This document shows, in pieces, positions 28,620 to 39,608 of a stretch of DNA of 64,000 bases. The translations under genes were made by a program, and so were the position numbers. The notes beneath the pieces were generated by a model. The model did no database searches. It worked only from the letters and a program-made list of their open reading frames with translations, and was not told where the DNA came from. Within the stretch, counting starts at the first letter, position 1; every line of letters begins with the position of its first letter. This DNA comes from an uncultured Rhodobacterales bacterium (GTDB taxonomy: Bacteria > Pseudomonadota > Alphaproteobacteria > Rhodobacterales > Rhodobacteraceae), in contig CAIQOV010000005.1 in NCBI GenBank assembly GCA_903873585.1, positions 21,168 to 85,167 on the forward strand, read 5' to 3'.

Positions 28620-29306
28620 ATGAAACGCTCTCGCGTCAACGACATCATGGCTGCGGCCGATGATCTGATCCGCCACTACGGTTTTGTGCTGCCGCCCTTT
28701 GCCAATTGGTCGCCCGATCAGTTCAAGGCCAACGCCCACCGCGCGCGCCGAGTGATCGACGGGCGCTGCGGGTGGGATATTACCGACTACGGTCAGGGGC
28801 GCTTTGATGATCTGGGCCTGTTCCTGTTCACCCTACGCAACGGCGAATTGGCCGATCTGCAACGCGGTGGCGGGATGTGTTACGCCGAAAAGCTGCTGAT
28901 CTCGCGCCAAGATCAGCTTTCGCCGATGCACACCCATGTCATCAAGGCCGAAGACATCATCAATCGGGGCGGGGCGACACTGGTGGTGGAACTGTTCGGG
29001 TCGGATGATAAGGGCAACTGTGCGCCCGATCGTGGCGGCATGGTGCGCTGTGACGGCATCGACGTGCCCTATGCGCCGGGACAAAAGCTGAAACTGGCGC
29101 CGGGCGAATCGGTCACGCTGATGCCGGGCGACTGGCACGCCTTTTGGGGCGAGGGCGGCGATGTGTTGATCGGTGAAGTCTCGACCGTGAATGACGATGT
29201 CACCGACAACGTCTTTCGCGAACCGATTGGCCGCTTTGCCGCGATAGAGGAAGACGTGGCCCCGACCCATCTGCTGGTCAGCGATTACGACACTTGGCTA
29301 AAGTGA
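28620..29306 (+). CDS. D-lyxose/D-mannose isomerase family cupin
   Basis: 228-residue cupin similar to D-lyxose ketol-isomerase. The metal ligands are visible: His104 and His106 (SPMHTHVIKAED), Glu111 and His173 (MPGDWHAFW). AGGAGAACC precedes the ATG at 28620. It lies 59 bases after the PuuD-type gene and could be co-transcribed. Sugar specificity is inferred only from family. Confidence 0.85.
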   Translation: MKRSRVNDIMAAADDLIRHYGFVLPPFANWSPDQFKANAHRARRVIDGRCGWDITDYGQGRFDDLGLFLFTLRNGELADLQRGGGMCYAEKLLISRQDQLSPMHTHVIKAEDIINRGGATLVVELFGSDDKGNCAPDRGGMVRCDGIDVPYAPGQKLKLAPGESVTLMPGDWHAFWGEGGDVLIGEVSTVNDDVTDNVFREPIGRFAAIEEDVAPTHLLVSDYDTWLK

Positions 29307-29316
29307 CGGCGGGGCG

Positions 29317-29985
29317 TTAAGCCTTGGCCAAAACCGCGTTCAAGATGCGCTCTGCCTCTGCCCTTGGGGCAGAAAGCGGGGCGCGGTCTTCGCCGGGGAA
29401 AAAGCGCGCGCGGGTGGCGGTGGGCATCGGGGCGGGCTGTGCGATGACCACGCGCGGGCCAACGCGCTGCGCTTCGGATTGCCACGATTGCACAAGCGAC
29501 ATTTGCGCCGCTTTTGACGCCCCATAAGCGCCAAAGAACTTTTGCCCTGCGCGCGGATCGTCAAAAAACAGCGCGGTGCCATCTCCGGCGCGCAGCAGGG
29601 GTTCGACCATCGGGATCAACTGCCCCGTGGCGCGGATGTTGGTGGCAAGGGCCTTATCCCAATCCTTGCTCGCCAAAGACCCAGCGGGGGCCAAGGGTGT
29701 GGCGTGGATCGCAGCATGGGCCCACAGGTTCACATGGCCCCAGCGTTCATGAATCGACAAGCACAGATGGCGCATCGCATCGTCATTGGTGATGTCCATC
29801 GGGGCCAGCGTCAGCCCGCCTGCACCGGGCAGACCAAGGGCTTTCACCCGATCATCCAGCTCTTCCAAGCCCCCCACGGTGCGCGCCACAGCCACAACGT
29901 GCCAACCGCGTGCGGCAAGCTGTTCGGCCATAGCCGATCCAAGCCCGCGCGAGGCACCGGTGACAAGGGCGATGTTCTGGGTCAT
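29317..29985 (-). CDS. SDR family oxidoreductase
   Basis: 222-residue short-chain dehydrogenase/reductase with the cofactor motif VTGASRGLGSAMAEQL and the intact Tyr-x-x-x-Lys catalytic pair in FGAYGASKAAQM. It is convergent with the lyxose-isomerase-like gene (ten bases apart) and lies after purF on the same strand. Substrate not predictable. Confidence 0.88.
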   Translation of the reverse strand: MTQNIALVTGASRGLGSAMAEQLAARGWHVVAVARTVGGLEELDDRVKALGLPGAGGLTLAPMDITNDDAMRHLCLSIHERWGHVNLWAHAAIHATPLAPAGSLASKDWDKALATNIRATGQLIPMVEPLLRAGDGTALFFDDPRAGQKFFGAYGASKAAQMSLVQSWQSEAQRVGPRVVIAQPAPMPTATRARFFPGEDRAPLSAPRAEAERILNAVLAKA

Positions 29986-30060
29986 GGCGGCACTTTCTAA
30001 AGGAACGCTGCTTGATTAGGGCAGGGCGCTAGGCCAAGCAAGGCCCACGCCAAGCGGTGC

Positions 30061-31524
30061 TTAGTCTTGCACCTTCATCTCGAACCCTTCTTCGAGCTTG
30101 TCTGACGGGATGATGGGATAATCGCCCGAAAAACACGCATCGCAGAACTTGGGGGCCTTGGGGTTGCGGCCCCCAACTTCGCCCGCGGCGCGGTACAGGC
30201 CATCAAGGGATACGAACTTCAGGCTGTTCACCCCGATCCAATCGCGCATCTCGTCTTCTGACATGGTGGCTGCCAAAAGCTTTGATCGTTCTGGCGTATC
30301 GACCCCGTAAAAGCACGGCCAAGCGGTAGGCGGAGAGGCGATGCGAAAATGCACCTCGGCCGCACCTGCGTCTAGGATCATGTCTTTGATCTTGCGGCTG
30401 GTCGTGCCGCGCACCACCGAATCGTCAACCAAGATCACCCGCTTGCCTTTGATCAACGCACGGTTGACGTTCAGCTTTAAGCGCACACCCATGTTGCGGA
30501 TGCTTTCGGTCGGTTCAATAAAGGTGCGGCCCATATATTGGTTGCGGATAATCCCCATCGCATAGGGAATGCCGCTTTCTTGGCTGTAGCCAATCGCCGC
30601 AGGCGTGCCCGAATCTGGCACGGGGCAAACCAAATCGGCATCCACCGGCGCTTCACGGGCCAGTTCAACGCCAATCTGGCGGCGGGTTTCATAAACCGAC
30701 CGACCGCCCAAGATCGAATCGGGACGGCTGAAATAGACATGTTCAAAGATGCAAAACCGCGAGGCCGGTGCACCGAACGGGCGCGACGAGGTGATCTTGC
30801 CATCTTCGATCACAATCATCTCGCCGGGGTCAACTTCGCGCACAAATTCCGCGCCGATAATGTCCAACCCGCAGGTTTCAGAAGAAAGCGCCCAAGATTG
30901 GTCGCCCAAACGCCCCAGCACCAAGGGCCGCACGCCCAAGGGATCGCGCACGCCGATCAGTTTGGTGCGCGTCATGGCAACAACCGAAAACGCCCCTTCG
31001 ACACGGCGCAGCGCGTCTTTCATCCGTTCGGGAATGGTTTTCTGGATCGAACGCGCCATGAGGTGAATGATACATTCCGAATCCGACGACGATTGAAAGA
31101 TCGACCCGCGTTCGATCAGCTCTTTGCGCAGGGCTGCGGCGTTGGTCAGGTTGCCGTTGTGGGCAATCGCTGCACCCCCCATCGAAAACTCGCCAAAGAA
31201 GGGCTGCACATCGCGAATGGCCGTGGCCCCTTTGGACCCTGCGGTGGAATAGCGCACATGGCCAATGGCCAAGGCACCGGGCAGGGTGTTCATCACCTCG
31301 GGCTTGGTGAAATTGTCGCGCACATAGCCAAAGCGGCGGGCAGAGTTGAAGCCGGATGTCGGTTCATATGCCACAATCCCGCCCGCCTCTTGGCCACGGT
31401 GTTGCAAGGCGTGCAAGCCAAGGGCCACGAAGTTTGACGCATCGCCCACGCCAATCACGCCAAAAATCCCGCACTCTTCTTTCAGCTTGTCGTCATCGAA
31501 AGGGTGGGCGCGGTGATGGGACAT
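30061..31524 (-). CDS. purF: Amidophosphoribosyltransferase
   Basis: First committed step of purine synthesis, PRPP plus glutamine to phosphoribosylamine. The 487-residue protein has an N-terminal glutaminase domain whose nucleophile Cys18 (EECGIFGVIG) follows a short propeptide, NGNLTNA and SDSECI. The C-terminal PRTase domain has the PRPP loop VILVDDSVVRGTTS. GGAGGAACC precedes the ATG at 31524. It lies downstream of cvpA on the same strand, a classic purF-cvpA pairing. Confidence 0.96.
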   Translation of the reverse strand: MSHHRAHPFDDDKLKEECGIFGVIGVGDASNFVALGLHALQHRGQEAGGIVAYEPTSGFNSARRFGYVRDNFTKPEVMNTLPGALAIGHVRYSTAGSKGATAIRDVQPFFGEFSMGGAAIAHNGNLTNAAALRKELIERGSIFQSSSDSECIIHLMARSIQKTIPERMKDALRRVEGAFSVVAMTRTKLIGVRDPLGVRPLVLGRLGDQSWALSSETCGLDIIGAEFVREVDPGEMIVIEDGKITSSRPFGAPASRFCIFEHVYFSRPDSILGGRSVYETRRQIGVELAREAPVDADLVCPVPDSGTPAAIGYSQESGIPYAMGIIRNQYMGRTFIEPTESIRNMGVRLKLNVNRALIKGKRVILVDDSVVRGTTSRKIKDMILDAGAAEVHFRIASPPTAWPCFYGVDTPERSKLLAATMSEDEMRDWIGVNSLKFVSLDGLYRAAGEVGGRNPKAPKFCDACFSGDYPIIPSDKLEEGFEMKVQD

Positions 31525-31614
31525 GGTTCCTCCGGCGGTGGATGGATTTGGCCGTGGTTTAGGGCTTGGGGCACGGGAAGTCACGCCCCTATCGCCGCGC
31601 TGCGGCAGGATCGG

Positions 31615-32226
31615 TCAGTTTGTGGTGGCAGGGGCTGTGGCGTCTGCGCCCGTGGTGTCTGCAGCAGGGTTCGCCGTGGTTGGCTGGCAACTTGCCGTCA
31701 GATCGTTGTAGCGCGCCATCACCATGTTAAGCAGATTGTCAGGCACCGCACCTTCAACCCCGCCGTTGAAGTTCTCGAACACGGTTTTGGAACGCGATTT
31801 TTCCACCATGTCGACCGATTGATGCGCCATCCCGTAAATCAAAAACGCCGCCCCAACCAAGGCAATGCCGCGCACCGCCCCAAAGACAAAGCCAATACCC
31901 CGATCAATGCCGCCCAAGAACGACCGTTGGATCACCGATGAAAACAAAGGCGTGAACAAAGACGCGATGATCAGCCCAACGGCAAACACCACAGCAAAAG
32001 CCGTGATCATCGACACTTCGCAATTCTCGCCGATCTTCGCGCCGATATAGGGAATTTCCTTGACCAAAGGCTGGGCGGCCCCTGCAAACATAAAGGCGAA
32101 AATCGCAGACCCGATCCATCCGGCAATCGCCAGTGCTTCGCGCACAAAGCCACGCGAATAGGCCAGAATGGCCGAAAGCAAGATCACCGCCGCCACAACG
32201 CCGTCAATCAAGGTAAATCCGTTCAT
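31615..32226 (-). CDS. cvpA: CvpA family membrane protein
   Basis: 203-residue inner-membrane protein with four hydrophobic spans, the first in FTLIDGVVAAVILLSAILAYSRG, matching CvpA. The tail is Ala/Thr-rich. CvpA was named for colicin V production and is linked to envelope homeostasis. Encoded between radA and purF on the same strand. Confidence 0.9.
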   Translation of the reverse strand: MNGFTLIDGVVAAVILLSAILAYSRGFVREALAIAGWIGSAIFAFMFAGAAQPLVKEIPYIGAKIGENCEVSMITAFAVVFAVGLIIASLFTPLFSSVIQRSFLGGIDRGIGFVFGAVRGIALVGAAFLIYGMAHQSVDMVEKSRSKTVFENFNGGVEGAVPDNLLNMVMARYNDLTASCQPTTANPAADTTGADATAPATTN

Positions 32227-32271
32227 TCCACTCTCCCGCGCGTGGCCTTGCGCTGTTTAACCCTTGGGCGT

Positions 32272-33630
32272 TTAGCCCGCCCCGAACATCTCGCCCACAA
32301 AAGCGGTCAGATCGGCCATTTCTCGCATCTTCATGCCACTGGCTTGGGTGTATTTTGACAAGCGCGGCGCAATCGCCTGTGAGAAACCAAGTTTTGACGC
32401 CTCTTTCAACCTGTTTTCGGTCTGCCCCACCGGTCGCAGCGCACCTGACAGGCTGATTTCGCCAAAAAGCACCATATCGGGGGGAATGGCGATGTCTTCG
32501 CGCGCCGATAAGATCGCCCCCGCCACCGCCAAATCGGCGGCAGGCTCTGAAACCCGCAAGCCACCGGCCACGTTCAAGAACACATCTAACCCCGCAAACG
32601 AAATGCCCACCCGCGCCTCTAGCACCGCCAGAATCGTTGAAAGCCGCCCGCCATCAATGCCCACCACCGTGCGGCGCGGCGTGCCTAGGGTTGATGGGGC
32701 AACGAGTGCCTGAATTTCGGTCAAAACCGGCCTTGTGCCTTCGATACCGGCAAAGACCGCCGAACCGGGCGTGGCTTTTTCACGGTCTGACAGGAATAGC
32801 GCCGAGGGGTTTGACACTTCGGCCAAGCCCGCCCCCGTCATCTCGAACACACCAATTTCATCCGCAGGGCCAAAGCGGTTCTTCACCGCGCGCAGGATGC
32901 GGAACTGGTGGCCTCGCTCGCCTTCGAAATACAGCACCGTGTCGACCATGTGTTCGACGACCCTAGGGCCAGCAATCTGGCCATCTTTGGTGACATGGCC
33001 AACCAAAATCACCGAAACGCCGCGCTTTTTGGCGAAGGTCACCAGTTCATGCGCCGCAGCACGCACCTGAGAAACCGATCCGGGCGCAGATTCGATAGTA
33101 TCCAGCCACATGGTCTGGATCGAATCGATCACGGCAAGGGCAGGGCGTTCGCGGTCAAGCGTGGTTAAAATATCGCGCAAGTTGGTTTCAGCGCCCAGTT
33201 GCACATGCGCATCTTGCAGCCCCAACCGCTGCGCGCGCATTTGCACTTGGGCCGCAGCCTCTTCGCCCGAAACATACATGCACTTCAGCCCCGCCCGCGC
33301 AAAAGCCGCCGTGGCCTGCAACAGCAGCGTCGACTTGCCAATGCCCGGGTCGCCGCCCACCAAAATGGCCGAGGCCGCCACCAACCCGCCGCCCAAAACG
33401 CGGTCAAGTTCCGCCATGCCCGAAGCCGCGCGCAGGGGCGCTTCGGCCTGCGTGGCCAGATCGGTCAGCGCAATCGTGCGGCCTTTGGCGACAGGGCCTT
33501 TGGGGCCAGCCGACAGGGGCGATTCTTCAACCAAGGTGTTCCACGCCATGCAGGCATCACACTGGCCGTTCCACTTTTTGTGGGAGGCCCCGCAGGCCGT
33601 GCAGGTGAAGGTGTTTGACGATTTACTCAT
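32272..33630 (-). CDS. radA: DNA repair protein RadA
   Basis: RecA-like ATPase helping branch migration in recombination. 452 residues: N-terminal four-cysteine zinc finger (CTACGASHKKWNGQCDAC, residues 9-26), Walker A GGDPGIGKSTLL, the RadA-specific KNRFG (AVKNRFGPADEIG) and a C-terminal Lon-like domain (GISFAGLDVFLNVAGG). Its start lies 54 bases after the stop of the tandem ligase genes. Confidence 0.96.
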   Translation of the reverse strand: MSKSSNTFTCTACGASHKKWNGQCDACMAWNTLVEESPLSAGPKGPVAKGRTIALTDLATQAEAPLRAASGMAELDRVLGGGLVAASAILVGGDPGIGKSTLLLQATAAFARAGLKCMYVSGEEAAAQVQMRAQRLGLQDAHVQLGAETNLRDILTTLDRERPALAVIDSIQTMWLDTIESAPGSVSQVRAAAHELVTFAKKRGVSVILVGHVTKDGQIAGPRVVEHMVDTVLYFEGERGHQFRILRAVKNRFGPADEIGVFEMTGAGLAEVSNPSALFLSDREKATPGSAVFAGIEGTRPVLTEIQALVAPSTLGTPRRTVVGIDGGRLSTILAVLEARVGISFAGLDVFLNVAGGLRVSEPAADLAVAGAILSAREDIAIPPDMVLFGEISLSGALRPVGQTENRLKEASKLGFSQAIAPRLSKYTQASGMKMREMADLTAFVGEMFGAG

Positions 33631-33683
33631 GCCCCTTCATGGCAGAGCAGGGGGGGGAATGGCAAGCAAACAGGGTGAGCCGG

Positions 33684-35015
33684 TCAGATGCCTTCCTGTG
33701 ATGCAGGATCCCACTCGTCCAAACGCTCCATATGTTTTCCGGTTGGGCCAAGAATAAAATTATCCACTTCAATGATTTTAACCTGCGCCTCAGGGTAATA
33801 GTCTTCGGCAAAGCTCTTTCGAAATTCGGCAAGATTCGGGGCAACGCCCCAATCACGCTTCATATACCGAACCTCGAACGAATGCTCTGCGACACGCGCT
33901 ATTTGCCAAGTGCCGGCCCCAAGTTGACGGCGTGCATCGATGGAAAGTTCGTTGACGCTACCGCCATCGGGCCGTCTGAAAACATGGCGAAGACGGCCAG
34001 AAAAACTTGCAATTCTTGGCAAGGTGCGGCCGCACGGGCAAATTTCGGTCGGGCCCGCAACCGCCAAATCCCCTTGATCATAGCGAATTAACGGTGTCGT
34101 GGTGCTCCCAAACGGCGTGATAACAACTCGTCCGGTTTCTCCCGCTGCCACCGGCTTTCCTTGGTCATCAACGATTTCAACCAAAACCGACTCGGCATTT
34201 TGGTGCCACCCATGCCCTTGCGGGCAACGCGACGCCATAGATCCGCCTTCTTTCGAGCTGTACAGCTCGACGACATCCGCACCCAACAGCGTGCGAAAAT
34301 CCCGTCGAATATATTCGCTTGCTGCGCCGCCAATAAATTGAACAGATTGAAGGGAGACCGAAACCTCTGACGATCTTAAGTAATCTAAGAACAAAACTGC
34401 CATACCATCAGTAAAAGTAGAATATCCGGCGTCAAATTGGCGCATCAATTTTATACGCTCTTCTGCCCCAATAGAGTAAGTCGCGAAAATGCGGCGCCCC
34501 TTTGCAGATTCTCTAAGCCAAAATGGCCCCCAAGAGCCCATAACATCCCCAATTTTAAACTTCGGTGACTCTGCCGCCATATGGATCATAACGCCAGACC
34601 AATCCATGTTCGCCCATTTCTGACCGCGCCAAAGTGAGGCGACTGACAAGTCATTCAAAACCCTAGTTGTTAAAAACTCCACTGGATCACCGGTTGAGCC
34701 AGAGGTTTTAACCCAGCCAAAAGGCCCATGCTCTTGAACGGGGCGGCGCGATTGAATCGAGCCGCGTTGATGCGACAACTCTGCACGAGCCATGATCGGC
34801 ACATCCACCCAACGATCCCAATCAATCGTGCCATTCGGGTGAAACAAGCAATCCAACCGTGTGCGATAAAACGGGCTGGAAGATTTGGCATGGCGAACAA
34901 GTCGCGACAGTTCAATGCGCTGCATCTCGACCAAACGGTCGCGCGGCCACCACTGGCTGTCTTCCAGCATGTTAAAGATACGCTCTAATGGGTTGATTTG
35001 AGGCATGTTTATCAC
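33684..35015 (-). CDS. PaaK/CapK-like adenylate-forming ligase, copy 1
   Basis: 443-residue AMP-binding enzyme of the phenylacetate-CoA ligase/CapK group. Motifs: the phosphate loop KTSGSTGDPVEF (103-114), YSSKEGGSM (252-260), RYDQGD (311-316). Possible metal ligands cluster at Cys264/His268/His271 and CPCGR 326-330. The C-terminal domain has the lysine region ILGPTGKHMERLDEWDP. It is a close paralogue of the next gene. The DNA is clearly AT-richer than the flanking radA and aatA genes, suggesting acquisition. The acid substrate and acceptor (CoA, amine or polymer) are unknown. Confidence 0.85.
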   Translation of the reverse strand: MINMPQINPLERIFNMLEDSQWWPRDRLVEMQRIELSRLVRHAKSSSPFYRTRLDCLFHPNGTIDWDRWVDVPIMARAELSHQRGSIQSRRPVQEHGPFGWVKTSGSTGDPVEFLTTRVLNDLSVASLWRGQKWANMDWSGVMIHMAAESPKFKIGDVMGSWGPFWLRESAKGRRIFATYSIGAEERIKLMRQFDAGYSTFTDGMAVLFLDYLRSSEVSVSLQSVQFIGGAASEYIRRDFRTLLGADVVELYSSKEGGSMASRCPQGHGWHQNAESVLVEIVDDQGKPVAAGETGRVVITPFGSTTTPLIRYDQGDLAVAGPTEICPCGRTLPRIASFSGRLRHVFRRPDGGSVNELSIDARRQLGAGTWQIARVAEHSFEVRYMKRDWGVAPNLAEFRKSFAEDYYPEAQVKIIEVDNFILGPTGKHMERLDEWDPASQEGI

Positions 35016-35105
35016 CTATTGATGAATGAAGGCTTAGGATTCCTACTTTGAAGGCGACGTAAGTCAAGATTGAAGTCGTATCCAATTCCAACTGCTATCT
35101 GCAAT

Positions 35106-36452
35106 TTAACCACCAATTTGGGAATCCGGATCCCATTCATCAACCACTTCTTGATGCTTGCCGGTCGGACCATATAAAAAATCATCAACTCGCTTTAAAT
35201 AAAGGTTTGCTTCAGGATAGAAAGTCTCATAGAAATATCTATGAAATGCGTTCAAATCCTGTGCAACACCCCAGTCACGATGCTTATATCGCATTTCATA
35301 GGAGTGTTCGCCGACCTTAGCAATTTGCCAAGTGCCAGCTGACAATGCAATACGGGCTTCGATCGGGAGCGGATAAATCAATTCGCGATTCGGCTTAAAC
35401 AACGAATGGCGGACACGGCCGGAAATCGAAGCGATCCGCGGTAAATTCCGGCCGCAAGGGCACGGTTCGTTAGGGCCAGCGACGGCATAATCGCCCTGAT
35501 CATAGCGGATCAACGGCGTGGTCGTGCTGCCAAACGGCGTAACAATGACACGCCCCATCTCTCCCGGAGCAACAGGTTTTCCATTAAGATCAACGATTTC
35601 TAGCAGAACTATTTCCGCATTTTGATGCCATCCATGCCCAAGCGGGCAGGGACACGCCATGGGGCCGACTTCTTTTGAGCTGTAAAGCTCAAAAACATCT
35701 GCATTCGCCAACTTTTTAAATTCCTGACGCAGCAAAGAATTTGCTGTACCCCCGACAAATCGTACTTTGTTCAAATTTAACCTTTCGCCAGTGGTGCGCA
35801 GATGGTCGATCAATGCAGCCGACAAACCATCGCTAACTGTAACGTAGGCGGCAGAATTGGCGCGGATCACGTCAGCACGCGTCTTTGCTGGTGTTCGATA
35901 AGTGGTAAAAATCGCTTTTCCTTTCAAAGCGTCTTTCATCCAATACGGGCCCCAAGGCCCCAACACATCGCCAGCCTGCAAATTTTTTGAATCACCGCGC
36001 ATGGTCACGATGTTCTTAGACCAATCCATCCCCGCCCATTTTTGCCCTCGCCACAATGCCGCAACGGAAAGGTCATTTGAAAATCGGGTCGTCAGGAATT
36101 CGACAGGGTCGCCCGTTGAACCCGAACTTTTCACCAAGCTGAAGGGTCTATGGGATTGAACCGGTTCTTTCGACTGAATCTCGTGCCGTTTCGCTGACAA
36201 ATCGGCGCGGCTTACGATCGGAATATCGGTCCAACGGTCCCAATCAATTGTGCCGTTTGGTCGAAATAAAATGTTCAGACGGTCTTTGTAAAAATCACTC
36301 GTCCGACGCGCGTGATTGATCAGTGGTGTTAATTCGCGGCGCTGCAAGGCTTGAATCTGCTCGAACGGCCACCACTGGGTTTCATCCAGCGTGTTATAAA
36401 TCCGTTCGAGATCGTTGTTCCGAGGCATTTGTAACACCAGTTGGTTTCGCAC
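35106..36452 (-). CDS. PaaK/CapK-like adenylate-forming ligase, copy 2
   Basis: 448-residue paralogue of copy 1, alignable end to end: VKSSGSTGDPVEF, YSSKEVGPMACPCPLGHGWHQNAE, RYDQGDYAVAGPNEPCPCGRNLPRI and LYGPTGKHQEVVDEWDP. All motifs are intact in both copies, so neither is an obvious pseudogene. Homology with copy 1 begins at Met9 (MPRNNDLERIYN), so 36428 is an alternative start. AT-rich like its neighbour. The short sequence GTCAAGATTGAA occurs upstream of both copies (36459-36470 and 35063-35074). Confidence 0.85.
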   Translation of the reverse strand: MRNQLVLQMPRNNDLERIYNTLDETQWWPFEQIQALQRRELTPLINHARRTSDFYKDRLNILFRPNGTIDWDRWTDIPIVSRADLSAKRHEIQSKEPVQSHRPFSLVKSSGSTGDPVEFLTTRFSNDLSVAALWRGQKWAGMDWSKNIVTMRGDSKNLQAGDVLGPWGPYWMKDALKGKAIFTTYRTPAKTRADVIRANSAAYVTVSDGLSAALIDHLRTTGERLNLNKVRFVGGTANSLLRQEFKKLANADVFELYSSKEVGPMACPCPLGHGWHQNAEIVLLEIVDLNGKPVAPGEMGRVIVTPFGSTTTPLIRYDQGDYAVAGPNEPCPCGRNLPRIASISGRVRHSLFKPNRELIYPLPIEARIALSAGTWQIAKVGEHSYEMRYKHRDWGVAQDLNAFHRYFYETFYPEANLYLKRVDDFLYGPTGKHQEVVDEWDPDSQIGG

Positions 36453-36536
36453 AGCTACGTCAAGATTGAACGCCTAGATGTACATCAACTTAAAGGTTGC
36501 ACGTCCTAAATTTCAGCGCGGCCAAGACAAGGCCGA

Positions 36537-38108
<1,572 letters not shown>

Positions 38109-38170
38109 TTACGGTATGTTTTCGTTTTGTGCCGAATCTGTGCCCAACATGGACCAGATCGGAGACCAAA

Positions 38171-38668
38171 ATGACACTGCACACCCCGTTGATGGAAGCG
38201 CCGCCCAAGGGCGTGCCTGCTGGCTATATCGAAACTTTGGCGATGCTGGAACGTTTGCACCGATTGCTGCTGGATGTGATCAAAGACGAATTCGAACGCT
38301 TGGGCATTCTTGAGATCAACTCGGTTCAAGCGCTTTTGTTGTTCAACATTGCCGAGAATGAGGTGACAGCCGGCGAGTTGAAGTCGCGCGGTTATTACCA
38401 AGGGTCAAACGTCAGCTATAATTTGAAGAAACTGGTCGAATTGGGCTATATGCACCACCAAAGATCTGACATTGACCGCCGGTCTGTGCGGGTAAGGTTG
38501 ACGGAGAAGGGGCTGTACGTGCGCGCCACGATGGCAGATCTTTTCGCGCGCCATTCTGATATATTGGGGCGTCGCTCGGTGGTGGATGGGGCGCAGTTGG
38601 ATACGATTAATGGGTCGCTCAAACGGATGGAGCGGTTTTGGACAGAACAGATCCGGTATATTTACTGA
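38171..38668 (+). CDS. MarR-type winged-helix transcriptional regulator
   Basis: 165 residues with the winged-helix core LEINSVQALLLFNIAENEVTAGELKSRGYYQGSNVSYNLKKLVELGYMHHQRSDIDRRSVRVRLTEKG. The type resembles alphaproteobacterial LdtR-like regulators. GGAGACC precedes the ATG at 38171. No obvious target gene adjoins; downstream is a fragment on the other strand. Confidence 0.87.
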   Translation: MTLHTPLMEAPPKGVPAGYIETLAMLERLHRLLLDVIKDEFERLGILEINSVQALLLFNIAENEVTAGELKSRGYYQGSNVSYNLKKLVELGYMHHQRSDIDRRSVRVRLTEKGLYVRATMADLFARHSDILGRRSVVDGAQLDTINGSLKRMERFWTEQIRYIY

Positions 38669-38687
38669 AGGTTGGATCGGTTATGGG

Positions 38688-38870
38688 TTAAAATTGGTAA
38701 CCCAGCCGAACCGACACTGTTTCTTGGTCAATCTCTGAGCGGATGTTCACGTTGATGTTGTGATTGCCGCTGCGTCTTCGGAACGGTGGCTTGCCTGCGA
38801 CTCTGATCCCCGCATCAATGGTATTTCTTGCGCAACACGCTTGCGACAGCAGGCTTTGGGCGCTACCTGA
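38688..38870 (-). pseudogene. Orphan C-terminal tail of an outer-membrane beta-barrel protein
   Basis: An open frame without any start codon runs from just after an in-frame stop (38873-38871) to a TAA at 38690-38688. Its last residues, NIRSEIDQETVSVRLGYQF, have the BAM recognition pattern: terminal Phe, aromatic at -3, hydrophobic at -5, -7 and -9. Only about the last 45 residues look barrel-like; the N-terminal part overlaps the ribE promoter area. It is probably the remnant of a gene whose front was lost by rearrangement. Confidence 0.5.
38841..38869 (+). promoter_or_regulatory. Candidate ribE promoter
   Basis: TTGCGA (38841-38846) and TACCTG (38864-38869) are spaced by 17 bases, with the ribE start 24 bases downstream of the -10 element. 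No FMN riboswitch-like sequence lies in this leader. Confidence 0.4.
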
Positions 38871-38892
38871 TCAAAAAACAGGAGTGTTTGGC

Positions 38893-39489
38893 ATGTTCAC
38901 CGGCATAGTGACCGACCAAGGCGAGGTTTTGGCCCTGCATCAGCACGGCGATCTGCGGGCGCGCATTGGCACGCATTACGATGTCAGCCGCATCGACATT
39001 GGCGCTTCGATTGCCTGTGAAGGGGTGTGCCTGACGGTGGTTGATCTGGGCCAAAGCCCGCGCAATTGGTTTGATGTGCAGATTTCGGCAGAAACCGTGT
39101 CAAAAACCAACCTGCCAAGTTGGAAAGTCGGCAGCATTTTGAACCTAGAGCGCGCCTTGAAGGTGGGCGATGAACTGGGCGGGCATATCGTGTCGGGCCA
39201 TGTTGACGGGGTGGCGACGGTTGTGGCGATGCACGCAGAAGGCGACAGTTTGCGCGTGACCTTCCGTGCGCCCGATGCTTTGGCCAAGTTTATTGCGCCC
39301 AAAGGGTCTATCGCACTGAATGGCACATCTTTGACGGTGAATGAGGTGAACGGGGCCGATTTTGGCATCAACTTCATTCCCCACACCCGTGCTGTGACGA
39401 CTTGGGGGCAGGTTGCGGTGGGCGATATGGTCAACCTAGAGGTGGATACGATGGCGCGCTATGTTGCACGGCTGCGCGAATGGGGCTGA
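38893..39489 (+). CDS. ribE: Riboflavin synthase
   Basis: Dismutates two lumazines to riboflavin. 198 residues with the internal two-fold repeat of lumazine-binding domains: MFTGIVTDQGEV with CEGVCLTV in the first, GGHIVSGHVDGVATV with LNGTSLTVNEV in the second. GGAGTG precedes the ATG at 38893; upstream open frame is not part of the gene. First of a ribE-ribB-ribH-nusB set; ribD, which often precedes it in alphaproteobacteria, is not here. Confidence 0.94.
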   Translation: MFTGIVTDQGEVLALHQHGDLRARIGTHYDVSRIDIGASIACEGVCLTVVDLGQSPRNWFDVQISAETVSKTNLPSWKVGSILNLERALKVGDELGGHIVSGHVDGVATVVAMHAEGDSLRVTFRAPDALAKFIAPKGSIALNGTSLTVNEVNGADFGINFIPHTRAVTTWGQVAVGDMVNLEVDTMARYVARLREWG

Positions 39490-39608
39490 TCGCCATTTTT
39501 GACCTGTAAGCAACTTTCTTCACCCGCAGTATTTGAACCAACCCTCAAGTGCTCTATCTGGCGCTTGACTCGGATTTTCGCTAAGGGTCGGCGAACCCCT
39601 GCGAGGAT

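Noticed and set aside
39490..39608. FMN riboswitch before ribE or ribB
   Set aside because: The leaders lack the conserved FMN-aptamer segments and are too short.
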